A stretch of 64,000 nucleotides of DNA from Serilophus lunatus (GCA_013399895.1 VXBA01003773.1:412102-476101); one strand, 5' to 3'. Shown: positions 54,501 to 56,850, numbered from the stretch's first letter. Notes: a model not told the origin generated them from the letters alone. Translations and numbers: made by a program.

Positions 54501-54725
54501 TCCCATTGCTTCTTCCACCCCTTCTGGTGCCTCTACCACCCCTTTCCCGTTGCCTCTTCAACCCCCTCCTGGTGCCTGTTCCCTGCAGGTTCCCCGGACT
54601 CGCGGTACATCCGTGTGGAGACGTGCATGTTCATGATCAAGCTCCCGCAATATTCCTCCCTGGAGATCATGCTGGAGAAGCTCCGATACGCCATCCACTA
54701 CCGGGAGGACCCTCTGAGCGGCTGA
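32..54725 (+). CDS. HECTD4: HECTD4, giant HECT E3 ubiquitin ligase (75 coding exons, 5' partial)
   Basis: HECTD4 transfers ubiquitin from an E2 through a catalytic cysteine in its C-terminal HECT domain. Mammalian HECTD4 has been linked to glucose handling and neurodevelopment. The translated exons match my recollection of the mammalian protein along their whole length, and I am sure of the identity. The 75 exons have consistent phases and sum to 13,089 bases, 4,362 residues plus stop; the mammalian protein is about 4,400 residues, so little is missing. Residue numbers in the exon entries count from the first codon in view at 32. Landmarks: possible beta-propeller-like N-terminal part (about 200-670, inferred), CUB-like beta-sandwich (985-1126, inferred), SPRY/B30.2-like domain (2357 to about 2530), acidic run (about 2600-2610), Ser-rich linker with a basic cluster (exon 60), HECT domain (about 4014-4362). 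Catalytic Cys is residue 4330, 32 residues from the C-terminus. The window opens at a splice acceptor, so no start codon is visible. Confidence 0.97.
636..712 (+). repeat. CR1 LINE 3' fragment
   Basis: GGTTGGACTCAATGATCTCA followed by a diverged CCAACCTTGTTGAT-type tail, the signature of avian CR1 3' ends. Confidence 0.7.
735..998. repeat. composite CR1 pieces, mixed orientation
   Basis: Pieces of CR1 3' sequence in - orientation (about 737-768 and 855-998, including AGTGCCACATCC and GATGGTGGCTCCCCCAC) flank a + oriented piece (about 770-850). This looks like nested or rearranged insertions. Confidence 0.6.
3035..3310 (+). repeat. CR1 LINE 3' end
   Basis: GGGCACTGCCCAGGCTCCCC, GGATGATCCTCTGGGACAGG and TTCCAGCTCAGGGCATTCTG in order, ending in ATTCTGTGATTCTAT. 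Confidence 0.85.
3690..3785 (+). repeat. CR1 fragment
   Basis: GGGTCCCTTCCCACTCAGGA then ATTCTGGGATTCT, a CR1 3' end. Confidence 0.75.
3930..4019 (+). CDS. HECTD4: HECTD4 exon 2
   Basis: Residues 173-203, GSLKTFVHTVHLLQKQTELG to VLYR. It enters and leaves in phase 2 and is 90 bp long, so skipping it would keep the frame. The acceptor is TCCTTTTAG and the donor CAG|GTTTGT. Confidence 0.92.
4314..4444 (+). CDS. HECTD4: HECTD4 exon 3
   Basis: Residues 203-247: LLLLEGGPGSPSCLLGGKH, then IVSWGFEDMLPAPD and a Ser-rich end. Phase 2 in, phase 1 out. The acceptor is TGCTTAAAG. This begins the N-terminal region that I suspect is beta-propeller-like. Confidence 0.92.
4445..6016 (+). other. HECTD4 intron 3
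   Basis: 1.6 kb. Nothing recognised apart from T-rich stretches. Confidence 0.7.
6017..6125 (+). CDS. HECTD4: HECTD4 exon 4
   Basis: Residues 247-283, with DGLYLYTTNSVGRGISKLGS, a blade-like strand pattern. The acceptor is CCCCTCCAG; phase 1 in, phase 2 out into GTAGGT. Confidence 0.92.
6186..6258 (+). repeat. CR1 fragment
   Basis: TGGAACTGGATGATCTTTAA, then GGTCCCTTCCAACCCAGATC and ATTCTGTGA. Confidence 0.85.
6331..6390 (-). repeat. CR1 fragment, inverted
   Basis: AGAATTTCAGAATATTTGAG, then GAAAGGGACCTCTGCAGG, the reverse complement of a CR1 3' end. Confidence 0.6.
6763..6901 (+). CDS. HECTD4: HECTD4 exon 5
   Basis: Residues 283-329, GFVYCRNEELEPGWIAFGNG to VVDQHTLQ. Phase 2 in, phase 0 out (CAG|GTAAAG). 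Confidence 0.93.
7003..7073 (+). repeat. CR1 fragment
   Basis: GGGTCCCTTCCAGCTCAGGA then ATTCCGTGATTCC. Confidence 0.75.
7470..7580. repeat. AT-rich low complexity
   Basis: Degenerate TATAT stretches with very little G or C. Confidence 0.7.
7730..7900 (+). CDS. HECTD4: HECTD4 exon 6
   Basis: Residues 330-386, VCQIIPMPVNHFPVGSTMTT onward, with the strand pattern LSSDGTYFYWIWSP. Symmetric phase 0 exon of 171 bp; donor ATA|GTAAGA. Confidence 0.93.
7901..8696 (+). other. HECTD4 intron 6
   Basis: Contains a short AT palindrome at 8483-8508 and a T9 run. No repeat family recognised. Confidence 0.6.
8697..8889 (+). CDS. HECTD4: HECTD4 exon 7
   Basis: Residues 387-451, VENGICIANPLQERIILMRK to LTGSTISNTLKEDQ. 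Phase 0 in, phase 1 out (GCAG|GTCAGA). Confidence 0.93.
9840..9978 (+). repeat. CR1 fragment
   Basis: GTTCAAGGAGAGGCTGGATG then a diverged TGGACTTCAGATCCCTCCCA tail. Confidence 0.75.
10125..10286 (+). CDS. HECTD4: HECTD4 exon 8
   Basis: Residues 451-505, AANTSCGLPLKMLRKTPIYT to FGGTSALSSLK. Phase 1 in and out, 162 bp, so skipping would keep the frame. Donor AAAAA|GTAAGT. Confidence 0.92.
10381..10494 (+). CDS. HECTD4: HECTD4 exon 9
   Basis: Residues 505-543, ILASSLVFNISDGQFTSRAD to RGALVPGL. Symmetric phase 1, 114 bp. The intron before it is only 94 bases. Confidence 0.92.
10687..10827 (+). CDS. HECTD4: HECTD4 exon 10
   Basis: Residues 543-590, ACYDTMNNMIWTCSNDYIDQ to HIITEPK, with several cysteines (WCNPG, HCVCQ). 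Symmetric phase 1, 141 bp. Confidence 0.93.
11190..11422 (+). CDS. HECTD4: HECTD4 exon 11
   Basis: Residues 590-667, DATTTNEVINQLLHHVGAMC onward to CIIRCILVVFQ. Mostly helical. Phase 1 in, phase 0 out. Confidence 0.94.
11423..11436. repeat. short (CA)n next to exon 11 donor
   Basis: GTACACACACACACCTC begins within the donor of exon 11. Confidence 0.6.
11816..11961 (+). CDS. HECTD4: HECTD4 exon 12
   Basis: Residues 668-716, VVFKFFFSPQTERNRDIVRR to EIQKEVCLAI plus two bases of Arg or Ser. Phase 0 in, phase 2 out. Confidence 0.93.
11962..13680 (+). other. HECTD4 intron 12
   Basis: 1.7 kb with no recognisable gene or repeat. Confidence 0.6.
13681..13751 (+). CDS. HECTD4: HECTD4 exon 13
   Basis: A 71-bp exon, residues 716-740: SSGLNILYPGEAEINNLLKL then VLTE. 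It was found by phase (2 in, 1 out) and by continuity with its neighbours. Acceptor TTCTCTTCAG, donor AAG|GTGAGA. Confidence 0.88.
14229..14334 (+). CDS. HECTD4: HECTD4 exon 14
   Basis: Residues 740-775, GERNSGLSQLRDVILTNLAE to SEDDDHY. Phase 1 in, phase 2 out; acceptor CCTTTTTAG. Confidence 0.9.
14905..15025 (+). CDS. HECTD4: HECTD4 exon 15
   Basis: Residues 775-815, LNDELLHYILKIVVRESCVL to RLLSTVP. Phase 2 in, phase 0 out at CCT|GTAAGT. Confidence 0.92.
15871..15999 (+). CDS. HECTD4: HECTD4 exon 16 (tandem donors)
   Basis: Residues 816-858, AASSCLRYLMAVQNHLLSNT to LQGETLKVQ. Two in-frame donors lie 6 nt apart, AAG|GTACAG (end 15993) and CAG|GTAAAC (end 15999). I use the stronger second one, which adds Val-Gln. 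Confidence 0.88.
17071..17195 (+). CDS. HECTD4: HECTD4 exon 17
   Basis: Residues 859-900, ELKTSILSLATQILTGCDEV to NSDISDREQ. Amphipathic helices. Phase 0 in, phase 2 out. Confidence 0.92.
18145..18298 (+). CDS. HECTD4: HECTD4 exon 18
   Basis: Residues 900-951, LKGLEQITKATMLGHLLPVL to LVLYTSQ. Phase 2 in, phase 0 out; donor CAG|GTATGG. Confidence 0.93.
18594..18694 (+). CDS. HECTD4: HECTD4 exon 19
   Basis: Residues 952-985, TALLLKTQSPVFTELNNSPS to GKLLPDE. Phase 0 in, phase 2 out. Confidence 0.9.
19411..19609 (+). CDS. HECTD4: HECTD4 exon 20
   Basis: Residues 985-1051, MLEEKEEPGFLTGLKIPAPW to RCSSQYDYDK. KFKETVHIPGARCLYLRFDN opens a beta-sandwich (CUB-like) segment. A similar stretch occurs, as I recall, in ZZEF1-type proteins; that fold call is inference. 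Confidence 0.93.
20305..20449 (+). repeat. MIR-like CORE-SINE fragment
   Basis: GCCTCAGTTTCCCCAGCTGG, AATGGGGACAATG, then AAAGCGCGGTGCCAGTGCTG and an ATTATTATT tail: the order and motifs of an ancient MIR-type SINE 3' half. Confidence 0.65.
20501..20620 (+). CDS. HECTD4: HECTD4 exon 21 (two possible acceptors)
   Basis: Residues 1052-1091, LVIYAGPNTNSRKVAEYGGN to GWPKDLVK, the middle of the CUB-like segment. Symmetric phase 0. The start at 20501 matches the mammalian junction YDYDK-LVIYAG. A stronger-looking in-frame acceptor ends at 20473 and would add nine residues. Confidence 0.88.
20621..21695 (+). other. HECTD4 intron 21
   Basis: 1.1 kb. AT-rich, nothing recognised. Confidence 0.6.
21696..21800 (+). 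CDS. HECTD4: HECTD4 exon 22
   Basis: Residues 1092-1126, VEGDTVTFSFEMRSGREHNT to GFACTVRAQ, the last strands of the CUB-like segment. Symmetric phase 0, 105 bp. Confidence 0.93.
22464..22627 (+). CDS. HECTD4: HECTD4 exon 23
   Basis: Residues 1127-1181, ESSEDVSGGLPFLVDLALGL to RSKLLQ. It has a hydrophobic helix, LVDLALGLSVLACSML. Phase 0 in, phase 2 out. Confidence 0.92.
22982..23215 (+). CDS. HECTD4: HECTD4 exon 24
   Basis: Residues 1181-1259, CQWQVEANGVISPALTPSPS, then YFDLPRIRLPPGIMIKLREI and FRPSI. Pro-rich at its start. Phase 2 in and out; donor AAA|GTAAGG. Confidence 0.93.
23323..23515 (+). CDS. HECTD4: HECTD4 exon 25
   Basis: Residues 1259-1323, EVIQPEVMEEMVVSCVIKHL to LNAMERQLQ. Helical. 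The preceding intron is only 107 bases. Confidence 0.93.
23681..23785 (+). CDS. HECTD4: HECTD4 exon 26
   Basis: Residues 1324-1358, SVAELEQKWQNEVDDAMHGK to YDYHFNE. Symmetric phase 0. Confidence 0.92.
23868..23956 (+). CDS. HECTD4: HECTD4 exon 27
   Basis: Residues 1359-1388, SKMKELELLCSMKEVSFDGS to VVLAL. The preceding intron is 82 bases. Phase 0 in, phase 2 out. Confidence 0.9.
24287..24462 (+). CDS. HECTD4: HECTD4 exon 28
   Basis: Residues 1388-1447, EKFFQEVNSLIQKTSHPLGK to SISGTPAETP. Phase 2 in, phase 1 out. Confidence 0.92.
24892..25027 (+). CDS. HECTD4: HECTD4 exon 29
   Basis: Residues 1447-1492, CKSASEAKVLSHAVRQPVFL to LEFARASQ. RSMSAPSD looks like a phosphorylatable Ser motif, which is inference. 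Phase 1 in, phase 2 out. Confidence 0.92.
25156..25297 (+). CDS. HECTD4: HECTD4 exon 30
   Basis: Residues 1492-1539, RRHVTSHRSSSFTLLQSLAI to GTNPDQA. Phase 2 in, phase 0 out. It is followed by a 94-base intron. Confidence 0.93.
25392..25558 (+). CDS. HECTD4: HECTD4 exon 31
   Basis: Residues 1540-1595, VSSSSFLLAAQTRWRRGNTR to TMVLQGGP. Strongly GC-ending codons and many CpGs compared with exon 32. Phase 0 in, phase 2 out. Confidence 0.93.
25755..25766. repeat. short (AT)n
   Basis: ATATATATATAT run in intron 31; nothing else is recognised in that intron. Confidence 0.6.
26091..26237 (+). CDS. HECTD4: HECTD4 exon 32
   Basis: Residues 1595-1644, IEELTCGGMVEQVQEAFGET to GLLCTIPYT. Phase 2 in and out, 147 bp. 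Confidence 0.92.
26527..26711 (+). CDS. HECTD4: HECTD4 exon 33
   Basis: Residues 1644-1706, SEEKCLVRSGLVQLMDRLCS to CVEWEKEE. Contains the basic cluster EKQTKKQKV. Phase 2 in, phase 1 out. Confidence 0.93.
27132..27285 (+). CDS. HECTD4: HECTD4 exon 34
   Basis: Residues 1706-1757, GSTDAVHSGLARQVSSLLTN to DVLSLLNDLS. Acceptor CCTTTTGAAG. Phase 1 in, phase 2 out. Confidence 0.92.
27573..27853 (+). CDS. HECTD4: HECTD4 exon 35
   Basis: Residues 1757-1851, SHIGKAILSQPACVSKLLSL to LLLAKLADYVVP. Long helices (LLSLLLDQRPSPKLVLIILQ) suggest an armadillo-like scaffold, which is inference. Phase 2 in, phase 1 out. Confidence 0.94.
27905..28030 (-). repeat. CR1 fragment, inverted
   Basis: GGAATCATAGAATGG at one end, then GGACACCTTCCACTGGCCCA and TTCCAGGGATGAGGCACCC. 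Confidence 0.85.
28266..28455 (+). CDS. HECTD4: HECTD4 exon 36
   Basis: Residues 1851-1914, CQTVLSPTASEPDTTLAKAS to HEVLQPLL. A polar, probably disordered stretch precedes GKLSIFIHKREDQ. Phase 1 in, phase 2 out. Confidence 0.9.
29280..29361 (+). CDS. HECTD4: HECTD4 exon 37 (NAGNAGNAG acceptor)
   Basis: Residues 1914-1941, SSSEGRPFRLGTGANMEKVV to DRDMTK. Three AGs, 3 nt apart (29276, 29279, 29282), precede it. The middle one reproduces the mammalian Ser count. Phase 2 in, phase 0 out. Confidence 0.9.
29941..30143 (+). CDS. HECTD4: HECTD4 exon 38
   Basis: Residues 1942-2009, SGCCEVITEEAAAALRKATK to CRERNSELA. Acceptor TTTTTTGCAG. Phase 0 in, phase 2 out. Confidence 0.93.
30682..30817 (+). CDS. 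HECTD4: HECTD4 exon 39
   Basis: Residues 2009-2054, TDPVRPFISGHVANSMAAEV to QIWTTTAEK. Phase 2 in, phase 0 out. Confidence 0.92.
31509..31691 (+). CDS. HECTD4: HECTD4 exon 40
   Basis: Residues 2055-2115, VLSRALMYIPQLGKYAESIL to IKIGSEVQ. Symmetric phase 0, 183 bp. Confidence 0.94.
31931..32101 (+). CDS. HECTD4: HECTD4 exon 41
   Basis: Residues 2116-2172, VLGKGIAGSIGVVASINEQE to LCVPRSE. GVVASINEQEGIATVKF has the strand pattern of a small beta-barrel (MIB/HERC2-like), as inference. Symmetric phase 0. Confidence 0.92.
32518..32687 (+). CDS. HECTD4: HECTD4 exon 42
   Basis: Residues 2173-2229, ALPLHKLSITEKVVQAVQSM to RLLAEIRT. Acceptor ACCATCAG after a C-rich tract. Phase 0 in, phase 2 out. 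Confidence 0.93.
33102..33217 (+). CDS. HECTD4: HECTD4 exon 43
   Basis: Residues 2229-2268, ACLVMAQLLEDSSFCEEFIQ to AQECSP. Acceptor TTCCATTAAG. Phase 2 in, phase 1 out. Confidence 0.92.
34028..34131 (+). CDS. HECTD4: HECTD4 exon 44
   Basis: Residues 2268-2302, ERLVVVEMQCERLRMLYRDC, then a run of five prolines and QADRRQ. Phase 1 in, phase 0 out. Confidence 0.92.
34321..34482 (+). CDS. HECTD4: HECTD4 exon 45
   Basis: Residues 2303-2356, PKEITWSPSRVFPPVRACMF to ATSPVPVQ, leading into the SPRY-like domain. Symmetric phase 0. Confidence 0.93.
34623..34771 (+). CDS. HECTD4: HECTD4 exon 46 (SPRY start)
   Basis: Residues 2357-2406, APSFYWEIEVVSYGDTDDDT to NPVGTCLFH. FYWEIEVVSYG and GPIVSFGFA are the classic opening strands of SPRY/B30.2 folds. 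Phase 0 in, phase 2 out. Confidence 0.93.
35007..35086 (+). CDS. HECTD4: HECTD4 exon 47 (SPRY)
   Basis: Residues 2406-2433, NGRAVHYNGSSLLQWKSVRL then DVTLSP. An 80-bp exon in the SPRY core. Phase 2 in, phase 1 out. Confidence 0.92.
35201..35364 (+). CDS. HECTD4: HECTD4 exon 48 (SPRY, GC donor)
   Basis: Residues 2433-2487, DVAGIGWERTEGTPPPPGQP to MWPVVHIQKK. DVAGIGWE and KGRVYFTYCGQRLGPYL are SPRY signatures. It ends at a non-canonical donor AAG|GCAAGT. The GC site keeps the mammalian junction QKK-NTK and phase 0. Confidence 0.92.
35456..35590 (-). repeat. CR1 fragment, inverted, inside the GC-AG intron
   Basis: AATCATAGAGTAATCTGAGT, GGAAGGGACCCACAAGGATC and GAGTCCAGCTC. Confidence 0.85.
35900..36137 (+). 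CDS. HECTD4: HECTD4 exon 49 (SPRY end)
   Basis: Residues 2488-2567, NTKVRANFGSRQFAFAEGQA to AAVATAQQ. The last SPRY strand is VRANFGSRQFAF. An acidic, disordered stretch SDSDNDAGTSTASDPG follows. Phase 0 in, phase 1 out. Confidence 0.93.
36530..36666 (+). CDS. HECTD4: HECTD4 exon 50 (acidic run)
   Basis: Residues 2567-2612, YDSDTSCHYKMELSYENFIT, then an acidic run with seven consecutive Asp codons, ending IPR. Phase 1 in, phase 0 out at CGG|GTGAGC. Confidence 0.92.
36824..36950 (+). CDS. HECTD4: HECTD4 exon 51
   Basis: Residues 2613-2655, EDHYALLVKAWETKVFPTIR to IKGALQL. Phase 0 in, phase 1 out. Confidence 0.93.
37532..37669 (+). CDS. HECTD4: HECTD4 exon 52
   Basis: Residues 2655-2701, MVDIARQTVEFLYEENGGIP to FTIDKVRK. 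Symmetric phase 1, 138 bp. Confidence 0.93.
37792..37928 (+). CDS. HECTD4: HECTD4 exon 53
   Basis: Residues 2701-2746, LTVVTRSPDSNNVPSTAVGT to VVLDVDS. Phase 1 in, phase 0 out at TCA|GTGAGT. Confidence 0.93.
38081..38241 (+). CDS. HECTD4: HECTD4 exon 54
   Basis: Residues 2747-2800, VNELVQVETYLRSEGVLVRY to DNTNIQIH. Phase 0 in, phase 2 out. Confidence 0.94.
38798..38979 (+). CDS. HECTD4: HECTD4 exon 55
   Basis: Residues 2800-2861, ELLRSEAALAKLYCRMALLN to LLAPPLP. Phase 2 in, phase 1 out at CCTG|GTAAAC. Confidence 0.93.
38980..40278 (+). other. HECTD4 intron 55
   Basis: 1.3 kb with no recognisable gene or repeat. Confidence 0.6.
40279..40484 (+). CDS. HECTD4: HECTD4 exon 56
   Basis: Residues 2861-2929, GTISSSSILLAQSLQHCIHS to LTKQICSFLQ. 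Placed by phase (1 in, 0 out) and match to the family; the longer open frame over it is a different, spurious frame. Confidence 0.9.
40759..40889 (+). CDS. HECTD4: HECTD4 exon 57
   Basis: Residues 2930-2973, AAPEQFPAEEFPISESKVNM to SQSGFRK. It ends with two bases of an Asp codon at AAAGA|GTAAGT. Phase 0 in, phase 2 out. Confidence 0.9.
41112..41317 (+). CDS. HECTD4: HECTD4 exon 58
   Basis: Residues 2973-3042, SSLYKAPWARVLVYGLGHKV to DKVHIKL. GC-rich. NTGLTPPPTTNQYP is a low-complexity linker. Phase 2 in, phase 1 out. Confidence 0.93.
41671..41850 (+). CDS. HECTD4: HECTD4 exon 59
   Basis: Residues 3042-3102, VSPPPGAVLVLHSLPLEFPL to SVLLQVVEFL. Symmetric phase 1, 180 bp; acceptor CCTTCTAG. 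Confidence 0.92.
42147..43453 (+). CDS. HECTD4: HECTD4 exon 60, giant exon with disordered linker
   Basis: The largest exon in the window (1,307 bp, residues 3102-3537), NFLWTTDMAACVKELIFHLL to IKGFAVVE. It contains a helical start, a Ser-rich run after APNLSD, a basic cluster SKRKKVKMKREK that could be a nuclear localisation signal, a folded block around DMLWFHRALTLLIILRHLTR, and a second Ser/Thr-rich linker with the repeat GSLGSLGSLGEP. Phase 1 in, phase 0 out (GAG|GTAATG). The open frame runs on past the donor by chance. Confidence 0.95.
43454..44928 (+). other. HECTD4 intron 60
   Basis: 1.5 kb after the giant exon. No repeat family recognised. Confidence 0.6.
44929..45136 (+). CDS. HECTD4: HECTD4 exon 61
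   Basis: Residues 3538-3607, IRSKAKIEKIRASLFNSSDL to FNDKSIK. Phase 0 in, phase 1 out. Confidence 0.93.
45777..45864. repeat. four-copy degenerate minisatellite
   Basis: About four units of 20-24 bases with core TTTTTCACTACAAAG, in intron 61. Confidence 0.75.
45988..46211 (+). CDS. HECTD4: HECTD4 exon 62
   Basis: Residues 3607-3681, EKLVPGAREVLTEIFKSCVH to VLEDQLTQ. Phase 1 in, phase 0 out. The next intron is only 82 bases. Confidence 0.93.
46294..46445 (+). CDS. HECTD4: HECTD4 exon 63
   Basis: Residues 3682-3732, ILRKYGVPKPKFDKSKYNKA to SMLNSV. Very Lys-rich. Acceptor GTTGGAAG with a weak pyrimidine tract, supported by the family junction LTQ-ILRKYG. Confidence 0.9.
46618..46737 (+). repeat. 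CR1 LINE 3' end
   Basis: GGTGGAAGGTGTCCCTGCCT, GGATGAGCTTTAAGG, then CCAACCCAACCCATTCTGGG. Confidence 0.85.
46780..46886 (+). CDS. HECTD4: HECTD4 exon 64
   Basis: Residues 3732-3768, RTALSEKKPTVKPKSPEKSK to PTKKQE, a Lys/Pro/Ser linker. Phase 2 in, phase 1 out. Confidence 0.91.
47556..47679 (+). CDS. HECTD4: HECTD4 exon 65
   Basis: Residues 3768-3809, PEEKYLTLEGFHRFVVDRSK to GYDLHFE. Phase 1 in, phase 2 out. Confidence 0.91.
48403..48593 (+). CDS. HECTD4: HECTD4 exon 66
   Basis: Residues 3809-3873, CACIDARHAQKASRKWSLEM to ADPRISCLL. Phase 2 in, phase 1 out at CTGA|GTATGT. Confidence 0.92.
49117..49263 (+). CDS. HECTD4: HECTD4 exon 67
   Basis: Residues 3873-3922, VPVESLRLRFALLQSLNTTL to ALLQEAK, the helical lead-in to the HECT domain. 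Symmetric phase 1, 147 bp. Confidence 0.92.
49965..50096 (+). repeat. CR1 LINE 3' end
   Basis: GGCTTGGAGCAACCTGGGCT, GGAAGGTGTCCTTGCC and TTCCAACCCAAACCAATCTG. Confidence 0.87.
50231..50350 (+). CDS. HECTD4: HECTD4 exon 68
   Basis: Residues 3922-3962, LIFYDTKVTVMNRVLNATVQ to LDPLEIVG. Symmetric phase 1, 120 bp. Confidence 0.91.
50477..50632 (+). CDS. HECTD4: HECTD4 exon 69
   Basis: Residues 3962-4014, EIRSSENSYFCQAARQLGCV to GEEVHGT. Symmetric phase 1, 156 bp. It precedes the HECT N-lobe proper. Confidence 0.92.
51231..51334 (+). CDS. HECTD4: HECTD4 exon 70 (HECT N-lobe)
   Basis: Residues 4014-4048, GSFRHFLWQVCKELQSSSLS to SAVNKNK. GSFRHFL corresponds to the start of many HECT domains. Phase 1 in, phase 0 out. 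Confidence 0.92.
52064..52285 (+). CDS. HECTD4: HECTD4 exon 71 (HECT N-lobe)
   Basis: Residues 4049-4122, GKYILTPSPITYAEEQLFHF to VKKFEN. FGQLLGIAIRADVPLPLDLL and FWKTLVGEPL are HECT hallmark strings (GxLlGlAI and the fwKxLlg region). Symmetric phase 0. Confidence 0.95.
52638..52804 (+). CDS. HECTD4: HECTD4 exon 72 (HECT)
   Basis: Residues 4123-4178, INDETELEALCAEIASQHLA to PRGRHIPV. Its region is the likely E2-binding part of the N-lobe, by analogy. Phase 0 in, phase 2 out. Confidence 0.92.
53239..53434 (+). CDS. HECTD4: HECTD4 exon 73 (HECT)
   Basis: Residues 4178-4243, WENKDVYAAAIRSLRLRELQ to YINLEFLK. AGLGSIIPLQLLTTLTPLEM fits the HECT pattern of an exit helix followed by l-f-p-x-E. GC-rich. 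Phase 2 in, phase 0 out. Confidence 0.94.
53777..53999 (+). CDS. HECTD4: HECTD4 exon 74 (HECT hinge and C-lobe)
   Basis: Residues 4244-4318, AHTMYQVGLMETDQHIEFFW to IAPPDGAA. QHIEFFWSALEMFTQEELCK matches the conserved I-x-W/F-FW segment before the inter-lobe hinge. The CPCKDGG insertion is Cys-rich. Phase 0 in, phase 1 out. Confidence 0.94.
54175..54263 (+). repeat. CR1 fragment
   Basis: GGTGGAACTGGATGAGCTTT, then AACCAAACCATTCTGGGATT. Confidence 0.82.
54496..54577. repeat. tandem duplication of the polypyrimidine tract before exon 75
   Basis: Two copies of a 37-38 base unit (54496-54532, 54540-54577) sharing CCCTTTCCC, TTGC, TCTTC and GGTGCCT. Confidence 0.8.
54589..54725 (+). CDS. HECTD4: HECTD4 exon 75, last coding exon (catalytic Cys)
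   Basis: Residues 4318-4362, SPDSRYIRVETCMFMIKLPQ to HYREDPLSG, stop TGA at 54723-54725. The active-site motif is TCMFMIKLPQYSS, with the Cys codon at 54624-54626. The C-tail lacks the phenylalanine at -4 seen in many HECT ligases. The exon continues as 3' UTR. Confidence 0.96.
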
Positions 54726-56832
54726 GAGGAGCAGGGGGGTCCCCAGAGGTGCCTCTGCCGACGCTGGAAACCCTCCAGTTCCAATTCAACACCTCCCGGA
54801 ACTCCGCCTGACGAGCTGGAGGTTAATTTATTTCCTGAACCTTGGTTCCCATTACAGTAATTCCCGGAAGACTTCCATTTTGTATTTGTAGACTTTGTGG
54901 TGGGCTGGTTCTTTTGCTGCCTTGTTTGTGGAATATTTGTAGGATAGTTTAGTAAAGACTGGTTTGTGTATAATTTAACCGGGAAAAACAAACCTTCCAA
55001 CATGTACATTTCTAACTTTGTAATCCAGAATGAGCTTCCCTGTCAAACACAGCAGGGAGGGCCTTCCAAGGTCGGGAAGGCTCGTGGATCGCTCTCCCCT
55101 GAGGTATTTTTGAGTACAAAAATGGCAAGTTTGGGTGTGGGGAGGAATCACTGCACTGGCAGAGGAGAGCACGGGCACTGTTGTGTCAAGGGCAGGATTT
55201 GTGGCACTTTCTTGAGGTTTGGGGCAGGAACTTGGCTCCAAACTTCATGTCCACCTTTCCACCACTTTCTTTTGAATTTTTTAAAACTCTGAGCAAGCAC
55301 ATGGGGGCTGCCACTTAATTTGGGGGCTCAGCTCAACACTTTTGGGAAGATTTCTAACAGAACAGTGAAAGGGCCGTAATTCCATTGGGTTCTGCCCTTG
55401 ATGTTCTTCAATGTCTGCTTTGCTTGGCAACAAATAATGGCTTGTCACTAAAATCCCAGCAGAACAAACTGGCTTCTCTCCAAAGGGTGTGAGATACCAC
55501 AGTCCAACCTACGATGGGACTCGATCCCATTTATCCCAACGTGCGTCCCGAACAACCGGGGTGTGGTCAAACTCATTTTTGTACTCAAAAAATCTTCGAT
55601 CTAAGAGCAAATTATCCTAAAAATGTGACACCCAGCAGGAGGACGAGGAAAGAAGATAAAGCTTCTGTTTTGTGTGGAAGGCCGGGAGCCGACTGCGGAG
55701 AGAGAACGACTCCACCTTTCTGAGACATGGTTTGGATGGTGCAGAGCAGCCCCTCAGGGGGTCTTGTCCCTCCCTGGTGTCAGCACTTCCCCAGTCCTGG
55801 GATTTCATGGATCACTTGGATCCCGAATTCTAAGGAAGAGACACCCTGGAATCAGCTTGTGCTGCAGGCTCGGAGCTGCCCGTGGTGAAGTGCCAGTGCT
55901 GAGCTGTACTGGGATGTTCCTGAGCTCCGGGAAGGTCTGGATGGGCTGGGACTGCACCTTCAGGCCCCCTGTGTCCACAACAGGGCTTGGCCTGTCCGTG
56001 CTCCTGGGAATCCCACTGTATTTATTGTATATTATTGTGAATATTGGGAACGGTGAGTGAGTGGGATGTGGGAGATACTGTGAGTCAGAGAACACCCCCC
56101 AGGCGTGGCTGTGTGTGAGTGAGGGATGTGTGTGCAGCTGTCGTAGGTAGTCGTTGGCATACGGAGTCTCCCAACCCGTGGTTAGGAAGCTGTTACCCTC
56201 CCATTGCATATTCCCCTTTCCAGGGAACACATCCATGTAGGAAGAATATTTACTCTCCAATCTTGTCCATTTCCTGGTAGAAGCGTTGATGTAGCTCAGA
56301 GTCCACTCGGAGAAAGCGCCAACACCTGGAGTTCACAAACAAGGGAAAACGAAGCCGAAGGAGCGGCTTGGAGCCGGTTTGTTCCCAAAAGGCGCCGTGG
56401 GGGAACGTGGGGAACTCCAGTTGAATGTCATGGCAGAGCTGTGGCCACAGGTCCGGTTGGGTCCCAATCCCCCACGTGGAGCCTGGAAAGCCCCATGGAA
56501 GGTTCCAGAGCTCGGAATGCCGACGTTTCCCAAGGCTCTGGTTCCAGCTGTGAGCAAGAAACTGCTGCTACTGTCTGTGCTCCTTGGGAGGGCACATCCG
56601 AGTGGAGCACACGTCAGACGTGCTGGAAAGTTACTTGATCCGTATTTATTGCAACGAATTATTTATGATTACAAACAACAAACTCTTTGTTGCTGCCGTT
56701 TGCACCTGGGAGTGTGAGCGGAGCTCCTTCTACAGGACAAATGTCACACCAAGAACCAACCTCCATCCACTTTGGTTTGGCCTGTAGAACAGGATGAGAC
56801 CCACAGGAAAAGGAGTTGTGGGGTTTTTTGGC

Positions 56833-56850
56833 TTTTTTTTTTTTTTTTTT
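56833..56850. repeat. T18 run in HECTD4 3' UTR
   Basis: Uninterrupted run of 18 T. Confidence 0.85.
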
